Positions 24,785 through 36,809 of a DNA stretch of 64,000 bases are shown piece by piece. The stretch spans positions 186,001-250,000 of the forward strand of contig CAMQGK010000038.1 of assembly GCA_947000775.1 (NCBI GenBank), given 5' to 3'. Position numbers and translations under genes: made by a program. Position 1 is the first letter of the stretch. Every line of letters begins with the position of its first letter. This DNA is from Pterois miles (taxonomy: Eukaryota; Chordata; Actinopteri; Perciformes; Scorpaenidae). The notes beneath the pieces are model-generated. The model ran no database searches and was not told where the DNA came from. It was given only the letters and a program-made list of their open reading frames with translations.

Positions 24785-25909
24785 TCCACAGAGAGGAAAA
24801 AACAACTTTGCTGCCATCGCTGACAATTGGATGCCAGCGCTGCTGCTGGAAAAGCATAAGTGCCTTCACTACAGAGCAGCACAAAGGTCTACAGCATTCT
24901 GCTGTTAGGAGCAGGAAAGTAAACTGAGTCCAAGCCCCAAACTGATTTTTTTTTTTTTTTTTTTTCATGTTTTTACAGATACAATTTCAACTGGCAGTTG
25001 AGAGAAAAAAAAATGCTACCAATATTTGACAAGTGGAGCAGGGGTTTGTGTCTGTTTGTTAGAACTCAGGCATTAGCGGAGGATGAGCTCCCCGCCACTC
25101 CATTAGGCTTTCCCCTGATAGAGCAACGCCGTTTTAGCCCCCTGTTTACTTAATATGCAGGATCCGGCCCCGTCTATTTGCTTCTAATCAACTGATAAGA
25201 CGAAAGGCCTTTTCCACGGCCCCTGGAGGATGAAAACCAAACTCCTAATGGTCATTAGGAGCAATTATGTTCTGTTAACGGCACACCCCTCTCTCTGCTT
25301 TCGCTGTGTCGGCTGCTCAGGTGCACGTGGATCTGATGCGGAGGAGACCATGAACGCAGCTCCGGAAGCGTTCCGGGATACACTTTTAAAACAGCTGAGG
25401 CTGATGGACACGCGTTTCGTTTCCTGTCTGGTTGCCTGCTGTGATTGGGATAACTTGCTATTTGCATGCTTCAGTGTGTGTGTGCGTCGACTTGAAAGCA
25501 CGGTGTGTCGATTGCTGCATGACTCAAAACACCCCTCCACTCTCCTGCACTCTGAAAGCATCATTAACACAGCACTCTGACTTCACTATAATTGCGGCGT
25601 TGTCAAAGGCATCTTGAGGACACTACGCGAAAGCTACAGCGTGTCCATCCCGGCATGCAGCAGCACCTCCCCAATTAGCTAACTCAGCTCCTTTTTTGCC
25701 ACAGGATTCAGGAGTCTTGTGATTTTTATGCAAAACCGCAGAGATCAAACGGCCTCTGCCCTAATCCCCCGGAGTCGAACCTGGGGAGTGTGATCCTTAT
25801 CGACAAAACCGTGCAGAGTGGGATCCCATTACGTATTCACAGAGACCTCTCTGACATGCATTTTCCCTCCACGCTGGTGATGCAACAAGGGCAGGAATCC
25901 CACTCCGTT

Positions 25910-25913
<4 letters not shown>

Positions 25914-25942
<29 letters not shown>
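25914..25942 (+). repeat. (TA)n microsatellite
   Basis: About 14 TA units within otherwise repeat-poor intron sequence. Confidence 0.9.
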
Positions 25943-25946
<4 letters not shown>

Positions 25947-27459
25947 GGAAACATTCACACACATTATTGCTCATGCAAAGATCCTGGATCTGAATCCATC
26001 TGATGCGGTATTTGAGGTAATACAGAGGTAGCTGCTCAGCCAAATCCCTCCATCCTATTTCCATCTACGTGTTACGTGATCCATTTATGAATCCCCCGGG
26101 ATCATTTCTGAGAAGCTCCTGTAGATGAATAACTGGATAATAAATGCGATATTATGGATATTATGACTATTGTTGAGCTAAACTGCCACATATAAATAGA
26201 AGCGAGATCACACACTTGATCCATTGTCTTTATAGCAGGCGATGTGGGAGCAGCAGCATGTATTGTACTGTACTATGAGGACAAGTGTACTGTAGGATTC
26301 AGCTGTGTAAACAGGACAACAGAAGAGCCTCACACACATTAAACACACACACAAACTGCACTCAGCGATGATGAGGAAAGCCATTGTCAGAGAACTAATA
26401 AAGAGGCATTGCGTTGCCGTGGTGCGGTAATTACACATCCCAGGATATCAGCGTGGTATTTATAAAAACACTGGGCACCAACAAAGACGAGAAGGTCATC
26501 AAGGCAGATATGACATTAGCATTTTGACTGTACACACATTTTATGGACACATGGGTGCTCTGTGTGTGTGTGTGTGCGCGTGCATATTGTGTGTGTGTGT
26601 GTAACAACAGACACACCAAAATAGATAATGTCATGTTTTTCTTATCTGGCCACTCAATGAGAGACACACACAATGTGCGTTTGTGCTCACACGTGTGTCT
26701 GTGTTTATGCGCCTGTGTGCAAAGAGACATACTGATAAACATGCCACGTCTTGGCAAGTGGTGATTCAAGCGGGCGCCGGCTTCTGTAAACACTGGGAGT
26801 GCTGCACAGATTGAGATGGAGGGAAATGAGGACCTGCGTGACTGCCTCCATCCAGATGGAAGGCTACAATGGTTCTGGGGTTGGCCCAGGTCGTTCCCCC
26901 CTCCCCTCCCCCCATGACAAACCATTCAAAGATCTGTGGAGCCATTAAAATATTGCTGCCTCACCACAGCTGCTCCCCGTCTTCATCAGCTAACAGCAGC
27001 GACGCACGGCTCCGTGACGCAGATGAAGCACAGGAAGTAACATAAAGGGGCACCATGCCATTTGGCAGCGTTCCTCCTCTTAGAGGCAAGGAGTCGTCAT
27101 CTCATGAGACTGAGGGGGTTTTCCCTCCATGGCACGCTCCTCACTCTTTTTGTGAAATTTAAAGCATCGTTGCGCTTCTGGATTTCACTGCTCTGCACTT
27201 CAAGAGAATTTCCTTAAAGGATAATATTGTTGACTGTGTTGTATTTTTGTATATTCAGTTCAATGCATTACTCAAATGGCATTCTTAATCACACAAGTGA
27301 ATAGCAAATTAGGCTTTTATTTTGATTTTGACTGTCATTCAGCACTATTTTTAAGAATACTGGAAAAAACAAGCCCAAGAAACAACATGCATTAATAAAA
27401 AACAGCACATTGGTGCTACATCCTGGTTGAACTGTACATTCTAATTTAAAACCACAGGT

Positions 27460-27605
27460 GTGAATGTGAGTGTGAATGTGTCAGTTTGTGTTGAGCCCTG
27501 TGATAGATTGGCAGAAAAGTGTACCCCTTTTCATGCCCAGTGCATGCTGGGATAGGTGCCAGCCCCTTGTGACCCTGAGCAGGATGAGCTTAGCAGATGG
27601 ATTAC
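27460..27605 (+). repeat. Teleost interspersed repeat ('GCTGGGATAGG' type)
   Basis: GAGCCCTGTGATAGATTGGC, AGTGTACCCCTTTTCATGCC and GCTGGGATAGGTGCCAGCCC then GACCCTGAGCAGGATGAGC follow the well-known pattern of an abundant teleost repeat. Degraded and non-coding. Confidence 0.65.
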
Positions 27606-28379
27606 CTCTTGTTTGTTATAATGGTCATTTCTGAATTTAAATATAACAATTGTAATAATTTAATGTGTTTAAAGTTGAAGTGGAATTAAAATTCATTTTT
27701 GCTGAGAAACCAGTACAGTGTGTTTCATTTATCTGATCAACACTGATCAAAAGCTCTCTACAGTTCTCCAGTGGGTACAGGTTTTTGGTTTTGACTGACC
27801 GTGTCAGTCCTGTGATTTGATTGGTGCAAATTATGTTTGGGCGAGCAGTAAGACATTTGTTAAATTGCTTCTATTCAAATGATCACACATACACTTAAAC
27901 AGCTAACTAAACAGTTAGCCTATGCTTAGTCCCATCTGTAATTTGAACACAACACAGTATGCAGGAGCTGGCAGTGTGTTCAGGTATTCGTAGGAATGTA
28001 CCATCTAGTGGAAACTAGTGCTAATGTCAACAATCTAGGCTTCCATTTTCTGAATGCGAGCTAGTTAATCTAGTTTGCTAGCTCCCATTTTTCTGAGTGG
28101 AGTAGAAACGTGACTGTACAATGTGTCTTCTCAAATTATGCAAAAGCAAAGCCACTGTATGCATGCTGTTCTGACATATTCTGTAGCTATCCCTATGAAA
28201 AGTAATGCACGATAATTTGCAAATAACCAGTGGAATTTTTTTATGTTTTTTTTTTTTTTTTTTTTTTTTTAATTCACAAAATGTTGAGCCGTTTGAAACC
28301 AGAAGTCATTGTTAAGCAATTTGTCACATGAAGTCCATACTTAAAGAACCAATGTTAATAGAAGAAGTATCTATTGGCA

Positions 28380-28760
28380 GAGATGTGATATAATATTAAT
28401 AAATATGTTTTTTAGTGCATAATCACCTGATAATAACAGTTGTTGTGTTAACTTAAAATGATCTGTTTATATCAACATAAGGAGCCTTGCTCTGCCATGT
28501 TTCTACAGTAGCCCAGAACGGACAAACTAAACCTTTTCTGCCTGGGCTGGAGTCAATCATGTTGCTTGCTCCTGTTTCCACCGCTCTCTCTCTTGCTTCA
28601 TGACTAACTTCCTACGTACACATACACTATGCACACTGGCTCTGCTCCAAATGACCGAAGAAACTCTTACAAGTGGCGTCAGAGAGCCATTTGTGTTTTC
28701 ATGTCAGCCACCGTAGCTCTCCTCACCTTACTACTAGATACCTCCAGATCCTACTCACTG
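28380..28760 (-). repeat. GGTGCAGTGTGT repeat, inverted copy in cdh8 intron
   Basis: The plus strand reads GCCATGTTTCTACAGTAGCC then CAGAACGGACAAACTAAACC, the reverse-strand middle of the family at 55955. Shared sequence with 46330-46590 (CCATGTTTCTRCAG and CAGAACRGRCAAAACCAAA-like blocks) supports the assignment. Confidence 0.55.
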
Positions 28761-29866
28761 GACCCTTAAGTAACACCATTTTTGTCCTTAATTTAACATT
28801 TATAGATTTTTGTTGTTGGTGTTGTTGTTGTTTTTTTCCCCCCCCTAAGCTTAACAAAGTATTTCAAACATACTTATTTTAACCCAAACCACAAAGTAAC
28901 TTTATATAGGATAAAGTATACAAACTGTAATATGAGGACACACTGAAGAAATGGGAACATGTAAGAACATGTACAAGAACACATAAAAAATTGTATCAAC
29001 ATTTGTTGTGAGTGGGACACACAAAATGTGTAATTCAAACCTATATTCAACTTTCAGTTCTGCTGAGAATAACTTCCTTGTTCGTAATTCGTAATAAAAA
29101 TCATTCAACTGAGTTTAATCTCGTATGATGTCACATAGTCATAAGCAACGAACCCACACAGCCCTACCACGTTCAAACACTTTGATAACTTAACTAAATG
29201 TTCACACTCCTCCAACATTACACCAGTCCGGTCTTTCATCAAACTCATCTGCGATGATGTTACACTAATTGGATGTTCTATTATTCATAATAGCAGAAGT
29301 TTTTCTTGGATCTCTGCTTTTCATTAAAACACAATAGAGGAGAGCGGGTGTTAGCAAAGATTTGTTAATATTTCATCAGATGGACGAGCGGTGCGTGTCT
29401 GATCCACGAACACAACAACAGGCAGTTGCAGCTAGGATAAAGGCAATTAGCCAGACTTCGATAACAGACGGCCTCTACCCCCTAAAAGCTTTTCACATGT
29501 TTCTGGCATCCTGTATTCAGTGTCCCTCAGCACCTCATTTCATTGCCATCGAGAGAGACAGAGCGGCTGAGAGAGGCAGCACAACATGCTGTGTCCCTCT
29601 CTGTGCACGTGGTGCTGGCGGACAAAGCACATACACCAGGACTCTTTGAGAACAATTTTAACATCCTGCATGCTCGGCCATAATTCCCATTAAGCATTCA
29701 TGATTCATCTGGATTTTATATTATAACGTTTTGAATTTTTCATGCATCTACCCCCCCACCTTCTCCTCCAATTCCCACCCCCTTTACTGATCTGACAGAA
29801 AAAAGAAAGAAGAATTAATCAAACATTGGAGGAGGAAAGAAAAAAAAAAAAACAAAGTGTCACTTT

Positions 29867-29868
<2 letters not shown>

Positions 29869-29920
<52 letters not shown>
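29869..29920 (+). repeat. (CA)n microsatellite
   Basis: About 26 CA units, preceded by a short A-run at about 29840-29852. Confidence 0.95.
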
Positions 29921-29925
<5 letters not shown>

Positions 29926-31036
29926 AGAAGTGCTCCATCATCTCCACCTGCTTGTTACATCCAGGGTATTTTTCCTTGAAGTCAGTTCATTTATAAGGCT
30001 CAGGCTAGACGTATCGCATGCACCTTGGAGACACAAATACAAGGAAGAGGCATATTAGAAGGATATAGGTGTCTTCACAGGTAGAATAAAGTACAGGATG
30101 TGTGTGTGGGTGCTGCCCTTTTTTTTCACATTCCGCCCTCCCCCTTCCTGTGGCTATTATTTCAGCTTTCTTTTTTGTTCTTTCTGCAGAAAGGATCATT
30201 AAACCGAAATAATTCATTTGTGAGAAAGGTCAAAGCCACAGTCTGTTGGCACCCAGATACCAGAGTTAGGAGTGGTTGCACTGAGGGAGAGAAAAGAGTA
30301 AAAGGATGGAGCCATTGATTCTTCTTGTGTGTTATTTTTTTTATTGTCATCTCTGTGATTGAGGTGAGCAACCTTCTGCCATCCACTCAGCAGTGATGAT
30401 AATGATCATCTTTAATACCTGTTATAGGTGAAGACACCCATCTTCAAGTAAATGTCACATCCACTGTTTACCGAGAGCACTTTGTTGTTATTATGCTGTG
30501 TGAGGCGGGGCAGGAAGCTAGGGAGGAACTGGGGAAGGAAGTGAGGAGGGAAAGTCAGGAGGCGGAGGAAGAGGGTTGAGGACTGTCATCTTTTAAGTGC
30601 CAGAAATAGGCACTCACCCCCCCCACCACACACACCCCCGATCCAAAACTCCCTCCCCATTGTCTCTCCCGCTCCAGCCCACGTGGTCCCAGCTAACCGT
30701 GAAGCCAAATGCACATCCAGTCGCACAATAACAACATCCATTCTTAACAAGATTACTCTGGCAGTCCCAGTTTGGCTGATGGGACGTGTATGGGAGCAGA
30801 GGCGTGGGGATAAGCCGCCTGCAGCCGCCTGCAGCATCTCGCATACGCGGGGCTCTATCCATAAGAGGGGAGCCGCCTGGGGAGCGGAGCCAAACACTGA
30901 GCCCACGAGAAGCACACTGGCATGGGGAGCAGGAAGGTTTAGCTGCTATACCACTGCTGCTGCTGCTGCTTATGCTCAGAACTGCTCTGTCAGAGGCAAG
31001 GGCCAATTAGCAGGTTTCAGATAATCATAATCTTTT

Positions 31037-31063
31037 GATTTGAATAATCAGATTTGAATAATC
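31037..31063 (+). repeat. Tandem 13-base motif in repeat-poor intron DNA
   Basis: GATTTGAATAATC occurs twice in exact direct repeat (31037-31049 and 31051-31063), separated by one base and preceded by a related ATAATCATAATC. The 14-base period and AT-rich core suggest paired homeodomain-type sites. No function is shown by the sequence itself. Confidence 0.4.
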
Positions 31064-32528
31064 GTAACCTCATTTACTGCTACCGACACTTGGCCAGTGT
31101 TCTGATGGGGAAACACAGCACATATTCATAAGTAAGCAGAATGTCCAACATCAGGCTCTTTAATTTAGTTGTCTCTCGCCGCCTGTTTAAAATACGATTA
31201 TACACAGGCCGTTGTTTTCTCTGACAAATCAACAATCATTTAAATGTCAGCACAAGACAAAGGCCAAAAGTGGCTTAAGCCTTTTAAATGCATCTCTTGT
31301 TGCTTTGAGAAAGATAGAATCCAAACAAAGCATTTTCGAACTAGACTAATTTAGCCAAAGCATCCCACACGAGCCAAGCATTTGAGGTGAAGCGCTTTAA
31401 TTCCTATAAATTAGTTAGTGCAAAGTTCAAGGCAGAGAGCCAGATGATTTAGCCTGCTAAGCGCTCCCACCTCCGCACAGCCGGCCCAGGCCAAGCCCAA
31501 TGAGCCGGGGAGTGTGAAGGAGGTAGGAAGAGATGAGAGGAGAGGGAGGGCTGTTAAAAGGGGGCTGGGGTGGTGGGATTTAATGAGAGGAGTTTTTTTT
31601 TTTTTTTTTTCTGAAATTTCTCACTGGAAGAGTTTGACACTGCTGACTGACAAACACTGACATGGGAGGGGAGCTAATCGCAGTGCCGCGGTCCAAGGTG
31701 AAACCATAAAGGGGCCATTTGCTATGAATTAGCACTGATGTAAAAGCTCGGGGAAAGTGGCCCCCACGCGAGCTACTCACTGTACAACATGGATTTAATC
31801 ACGGCGAGCCGCAGATGTGAGTGATAGCAGCGAGCTTGTTATTTTGCTCTGGGACTCTGAATCCGTGCGAATGGATGTGCTTTCCTGTTAAATTATAATT
31901 GCAGCTGATGCATGTACACAGGAGAGCTTCCGGGAGATCGCGGACGAGACACGTCTCGTGCCTCCTTGCGAGACGATGAGCTGAGGTATGATTCCGGCTC
32001 CCTTATGGAAAATCCAGGATGTGATTTAATGCATACATGTGAGAGGACAGGCAGGGCATTGTGGGCTCCATGTTCATATGTGTGGGTGTGTTTTTAGAAA
32101 TCTGTAACGAAGGAAACGCAATGAGTGATATTTAAAAAAATGACACAACTGCCAATGGCACGATTTGAACTACAGTACTTCTATTAAATGATCATTGACA
32201 GGCTGATGAAATGGCTTAATATGAAGAGGCAATTTAAATACTCTCACTCCAAAGAGAACACGACTACATGTTCACTCTCCAGACTCTCACACCTAGAGGT
32301 CTGAATCAAGAGAGAGAAAAGTTATGCAACAGGTGTGTCTTTGTCTCCATAATGGGACATGATATAACTTATTTAGAAGGGTGTTTTAAACCCAATTACT
32401 GTCTAAATATGGTTTCTCTCCTTTTTTTTCTCCTACCTTAATGTAATGTAATATTTCTGAAAGCAGGTGATGATGGATTTTCTGATTGCAATGATGCATA
32501 TGACAAAATGTATATAAATAATAATAAG

Positions 32529-32854
32529 AAGAACAACCTTTATTAGTCCCACAAGGGGAAATTCAATTTTTACACTCTGTTTGTTAACTTATACACGGTA
32601 CGTGCAGACCCGAAACACACACATGCACATGCATCAATGGAGAGATGTCAGAGTGAGGGGGCTGCTCCTGACAAGCGCCCCGAGCAGTTGGGGGTTTGGT
32701 GCCTTGCTCAGGGGCACCTCGGCAGTGCCCAAGAGGTAAACTGGCACCTCTCCAGCTACCAGTTCACACTCAGTTCTTGGTCCATGTCGGGACTTGAACT
32801 GGTGACCCTCAGGTTCCCAAGCCAACTCCCTACAGACTGAGCTACTGCCGCCCC
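32529..32854 (-). mobile_element. tRNA-derived SINE, copy 2
   Basis: A near full-length minus-strand copy of the family at 10877. Reading the minus strand, it starts with GGGGCGGCAGTAGCTCAGTC, has a B box (GGTTCAAGTCCC-like), the shared body with CGGGGCGCTTGTCAGGAGC, and a LINE-like tail ending CTAATAAAGG followed by TTCTTCTTATT. It lies inside the cdh8 intron in the same orientation as the gene. No clear target-site duplication was seen. Confidence 0.9.
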
Positions 32855-32859
32855 ATGTC

Positions 32860-33437
32860 TGATATTTAGAGGTATAGAAGCATGGCTTTTGGTTCACTGT
32901 TTTTATGTACTTTATCAATTTGTGAATTGTCTGTAGATTTTTATCACACTGGTGTTTCAGATGGACAACACCTACCATCACAGAGCTTGTTTGCGTACTT
33001 ATGCACTTTATGTATAAATATGGGTGTGGTTTCCTGACAAATATCCAAGCAGGATCAAAACATATTGTGGCATGGAGTTGTGTGCAGGTGTAACCTTTTG
33101 TCTTTGGTGAAATTACTTGGCAATAACATTTAAGAGACAAACTGATGATATGTTTGCTGTGAAAGTAATAAGGCCAGCAAGGATGAGGTCGCTGGTAAAT
33201 TGGAAATACCACCGAATTCAGGCTGCAATTTCTGCTCAAAACGCATAGAGCCGTTTAGAGCAAAAGCCTTCCATAGATATGACTCCTCTGGCAAATGTTT
33301 GCAAAGACACACCACCTATAAAGCCTTATGGACACACTGTATTTACTGCTGCACATATCTAAATATACTCCACCCGAGCTTGTGTCTGCTCATCTCATTT
33401 TAGTCCATAACACTCCTGAATGGACTGCCACGCATCT

Positions 33438-33490
<53 letters not shown>

Positions 33491-34845
33491 CAGCTTGCTA
33501 ATGGGAACCATGGACGACAACACTAGGCCATAGACAACCTGTCAAGCTCTTGGAGGGGCAGCACTAATGTGATCCCACAGCTCTATCAGAGCCACCGCTG
33601 GGCCCAGTGTTTTATTACAGACCGGGAGGGACAGACAGAGGGAGAGATTGGAAAGGAAGAGGGAGACTGTGACCATGGCCCATTGATATAATGGCCCTGC
33701 CGGCATTAGTGATATACTGCACAGGTGAGCCTCGGGGAGAGAGGAGAGGAGCGCGGCAACAGAGCAGGGGAGAGGAGGTAGAAGCAGAGGACAGAGGGAT
33801 GTTAACGTGTTTTTTTTTTTTTTTTTTTTTTCTAAATTACACAAGAGGAGGGGATGGAGATCTAAGGGCTGAGAGACAGAGGAGCTGCTGCTCCACTGCA
33901 GCTCAATACGGATCTTTGTGGCGCTGCCTGAAGAGAGATTACAGAGCTGTGTGTTCCAGGAGCTGCTGTGGGTGTAAGAAACCGAATGGAATGAAACAAA
34001 GTCCAACAAACATTGACGGGCTTTTCCCTTTGCGGGATTTAATGACAGCTTTTTTGATTCAACCCTCTCACTATAGCGCTGGAACCTGCGTCTCTAATTT
34101 GGGCTATATTTCAGAATGTATTATACTAGAGCCAGTGCTTATAATTTATGTGTCATAATGGCTATCAATCACTGGCAATAATTCGGATAATATTCTCGTT
34201 AACTCCCACTCCTCATCCATCAATCAAAGGCAGAGCCAGATACCCGCTCAATCGTTGGAGCCAGTGTAAAATGCAGATTAAGGTGGTGGGGGGGATCCTC
34301 GCTAATCAGGGGCCACATCAGCAAGTCAAGAAGGGGGATCAATCTTTTTGGTTAAAGTAGGGCTTCTGGCAGGTCCAGGGAGTCTCAGGCTGCTCCATTC
34401 AAGGACTCAATCTCGCCTTAGCTTTGCCTCGCTGCCTCGCATTGCTGAAGCTGAACACGTGGGGAAATTTTAACAATGTCATTGTACCACACCCCATCGG
34501 CCCTGGAGGCCAAGCTTACTTGGGCTCAAGAGTCACTCTCTCCATAATCACCCCCGTCACAGAGAGAGTGGGTAGGAGGTGGAGGTGGAGGTGGGTAAAA
34601 GAGACAGGGAGAGGCAATCCAGCCGAGCAGAAGTGGCTCGCATTAGTATTTATATACTGATGTTTCACATCTTGTACTGGCAGCACACAGTGCGCAAAGC
34701 AACAAAAGCAACCAAAAAAAGTTCAGAATTGAATTCAGAAAAAAAGACATCCCAGATAAAGATGGTTTACTGAGGTCTATGTCCACGTAGTAAACAGACC
34801 AACAAAAGTATCATAGTGAGCCAAGAAATCTCTGCTTTATCCAGT
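32860..34845. other. Intronic DNA, no gene recognised
   Basis: Between the SINE and the DNA-transposon-like copy. It contains (CA)n at 33438 and a T-run near 33812-33831. Open frames of up to 155 codons occur on both strands at 33542-34158 but are low-complexity or overlapping and match nothing I know. Confidence 0.4.
33438..33488 (+). repeat. (CA)n microsatellite
   Basis: About 25 CA units, uninterrupted. Confidence 0.95.
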
Positions 34846-34849
34846 TTGG

Positions 34850-35320
34850 TTGTTATGGATCTTAAGGATGTTAAAGCTAATGCAATAACATGTTAAAGCA
34901 AATTAGTGTTAATGCAGCTAATTTCTTTGACAAAATAATGCAACTTCAGATTTTTAGGTAATAACAGGCTCAGTTTTAAAGCTTAAGACACTGACATCAT
35001 ATGAAACTATGAAACATAAGGAATCCATTTGTACCATCCAATTATGTCATACTAACTTAAAGCAAAGGAGGATAAATAACGCTCCAATCCTCCACTAAAT
35101 GTTGACAAGGAAAAACTGGTTTGGCCATTTTCAAAGGGATCTGTTGACCTCTGACCTCAAGATATTTGAATCATAATGGGTTCTATGGGTACCCACAAGT
35201 CTCTCCTTTACAGACATGCCAACTGTATAACCACATGCAGGTTTGGGCAAGTTATAGACAACTGTTGTTGCCTGTTGGGCTTGAGTTTGACATGTTATGA
35301 TTTGAGCAATTGTTTTATTG
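34850..35320 (+). mobile_element. Non-autonomous DNA-transposon-like repeat, copy B
   Basis: Shares with copy A the blocks TTGACCTCTGACCTCAAGAT, GGGTACCCACAAGTCTC, TTTACAGACATGCCAACT and GTTGTTGCCTGTTGGGC, in the same order and orientation. The left end is degraded and the right inverted end is not seen. It lies within cdh8 intron 2. Confidence 0.75.
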
Positions 35321-36439
35321 CTTTTTTCAAGGAACACACTGAACCAATGAATCCAAGCCATAATCTTGTATCACCTGAATGTACCTCTTTAGAGGAAAAC
35401 AAAAAAGAAGGATTAATTAATTTCAGACATTACAAGAAAAGAGTGTTCAGTTTTTTGGGGGGGGGTAAACAAACATCACTTACATCACAGAATAGCACCT
35501 CTGCTTCAAGCGAAACACCCTGCAGACTTCCATTACACCACCGATCTGATACTACTGTGGCCCCTCTTGTTGGGAATCCTGTCAAACAGCTTGTTTGGAA
35601 GAATGAAGCTTGTTTCTGTCCCCCAGCACACACAAAGACAAAGACACTTTTTTTTTTTATCGTCTTTCGAACATATCCGTTTTCTTTGCTGAATCAATAA
35701 TCAAAGCTTTCTGTACTGCTGTCAGTCCTTGCAATCTTGCAGTTCAGCCTGAATTGATGAATATTAATGGTTGATTATCAATTCTCTTTGTGTGAAAAAC
35801 ACATACAATGCTGCGGTGGATAAAAGCGTTGGACAATGGGATGAGGGGATCAGTCAATTTACCACATCTGCTCTACAGTATCAGCAGACTGGAATCCATC
35901 ATTATCAATCCTCACGCACCATATGCTAAATAATCACCGGGAAGTAAAGCAGTCCAGAAAAGTTGCGTCTGAGGCTGTTAGATATCCCAGCGCTGCTAAC
36001 AGCCATCAATCTGTCTCGCACTACAAAGAGAAGGTTTCTGATTTTGCTTTGGTGCAAACACAGCAATTTGTTCACTGTTTGTCTTTTTGTTCAAAGACAG
36101 TGTTTTGCCTTTAATGGCCTGGTGCAAATGAGTTGCTCCATTGTGTGTTTGAGTAACTGAAATAGCTTTGAATGAGGAGGCAAAGTGGTGGGAAAAAATG
36201 GCCGACATTGCATTAGGTCTGGATAGGCCTCATGCCAAAATGAAGAAGGACTTGAACAATGTTAAACTGTTATTAGGTCACTAAATGAGCATTATGTCAT
36301 AGATGTGGGTGAGAAGGGGCCTGCTACACCTACTTCTAGGTTTTATGATCAATTCACAATGATAGATCACAGAAAGAAGGTATAAAAAAAGATGACAGCG
36401 ACCTCTAGCAACCATAGTAAAAGGGAAGTTAGGCAGCAA

Positions 36440-36800
36440 AGTAGGGCCTTTCTCAAACCACCCTTACACCCTCTCCCTACCTACTTCCACTCATTTTGCC
36501 CATTCCCATGAGGGTGCACCATATTAAGTGTCATCCAAAACCAATTAGCGGGGAGTGGAAGTGGGTTATATAACCCTCCAACAGCGAGCCTGCATTGATG
36601 TCAACTGCTGCATGTTTTACCTTAAACCTTACCTTATTTATTTATTTATTTATTTTTTACCTTAACTAAGTGGTTTTGTTGCCCAAACCTAAATAAGTTT
36701 AAGTTTTACTGCATAAACCTAAACAGTCTTTTTTTTTTTTTTCAAAATGTAATGTTTAAGTCAGTTGTATGTGTCAGAACGTGTTGCCTTTAAGTTTCAC
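36440..36800 (+). repeat. Composite teleost repeat
   Basis: CCCTACCTACTTCCACTCAT, GAGGGTGCACCATATTAAGT and TATATAACCCTCCAACAGCG are followed by an (ATTT)n run and by AAGTGGTTTTGTTGCCCAAA, a block of the GTTTTGTTGCC family. Probably an old DNA-transposon-related repeat. No coding frame. Confidence 0.45.
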
Positions 36801-36809
36801 TTTCACTTT

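Larger units (their letters stand above)
22300..27455. other. Repeat-poor intronic DNA with octamer palindrome
   Basis: Low repeat content apart from microsatellites near 23891, 25914 and 26560. It contains the octamer palindrome at 24762 and complex, moderately GC-rich blocks at about 25040-25220 and 25620-25900. No coding exon recognised. Candidate regulatory DNA of cdh8. Confidence 0.4.
29100..32515. other. Repeat-poor intronic DNA
   Basis: Complex sequence with few repeats other than (CA)n at 29869. It includes a GC-rich patch at about 30600-31000 and the paired 13-base motif at 31037-31063. No recognisable protein in any frame. Confidence 0.4.

Noticed and set aside
32634..33239. 201-codon minus-strand frame
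   Set aside because: Its C-terminal half is translation of the SINE at 32529-32854 and is repeated by the SINE at 10877. Not a gene.
33542..34158. 155-codon open frames on both strands
   Set aside because: They overlap each other and include a T/A homopolymer translated as poly-Phe or poly-Lys. No similarity to a known protein is apparent.
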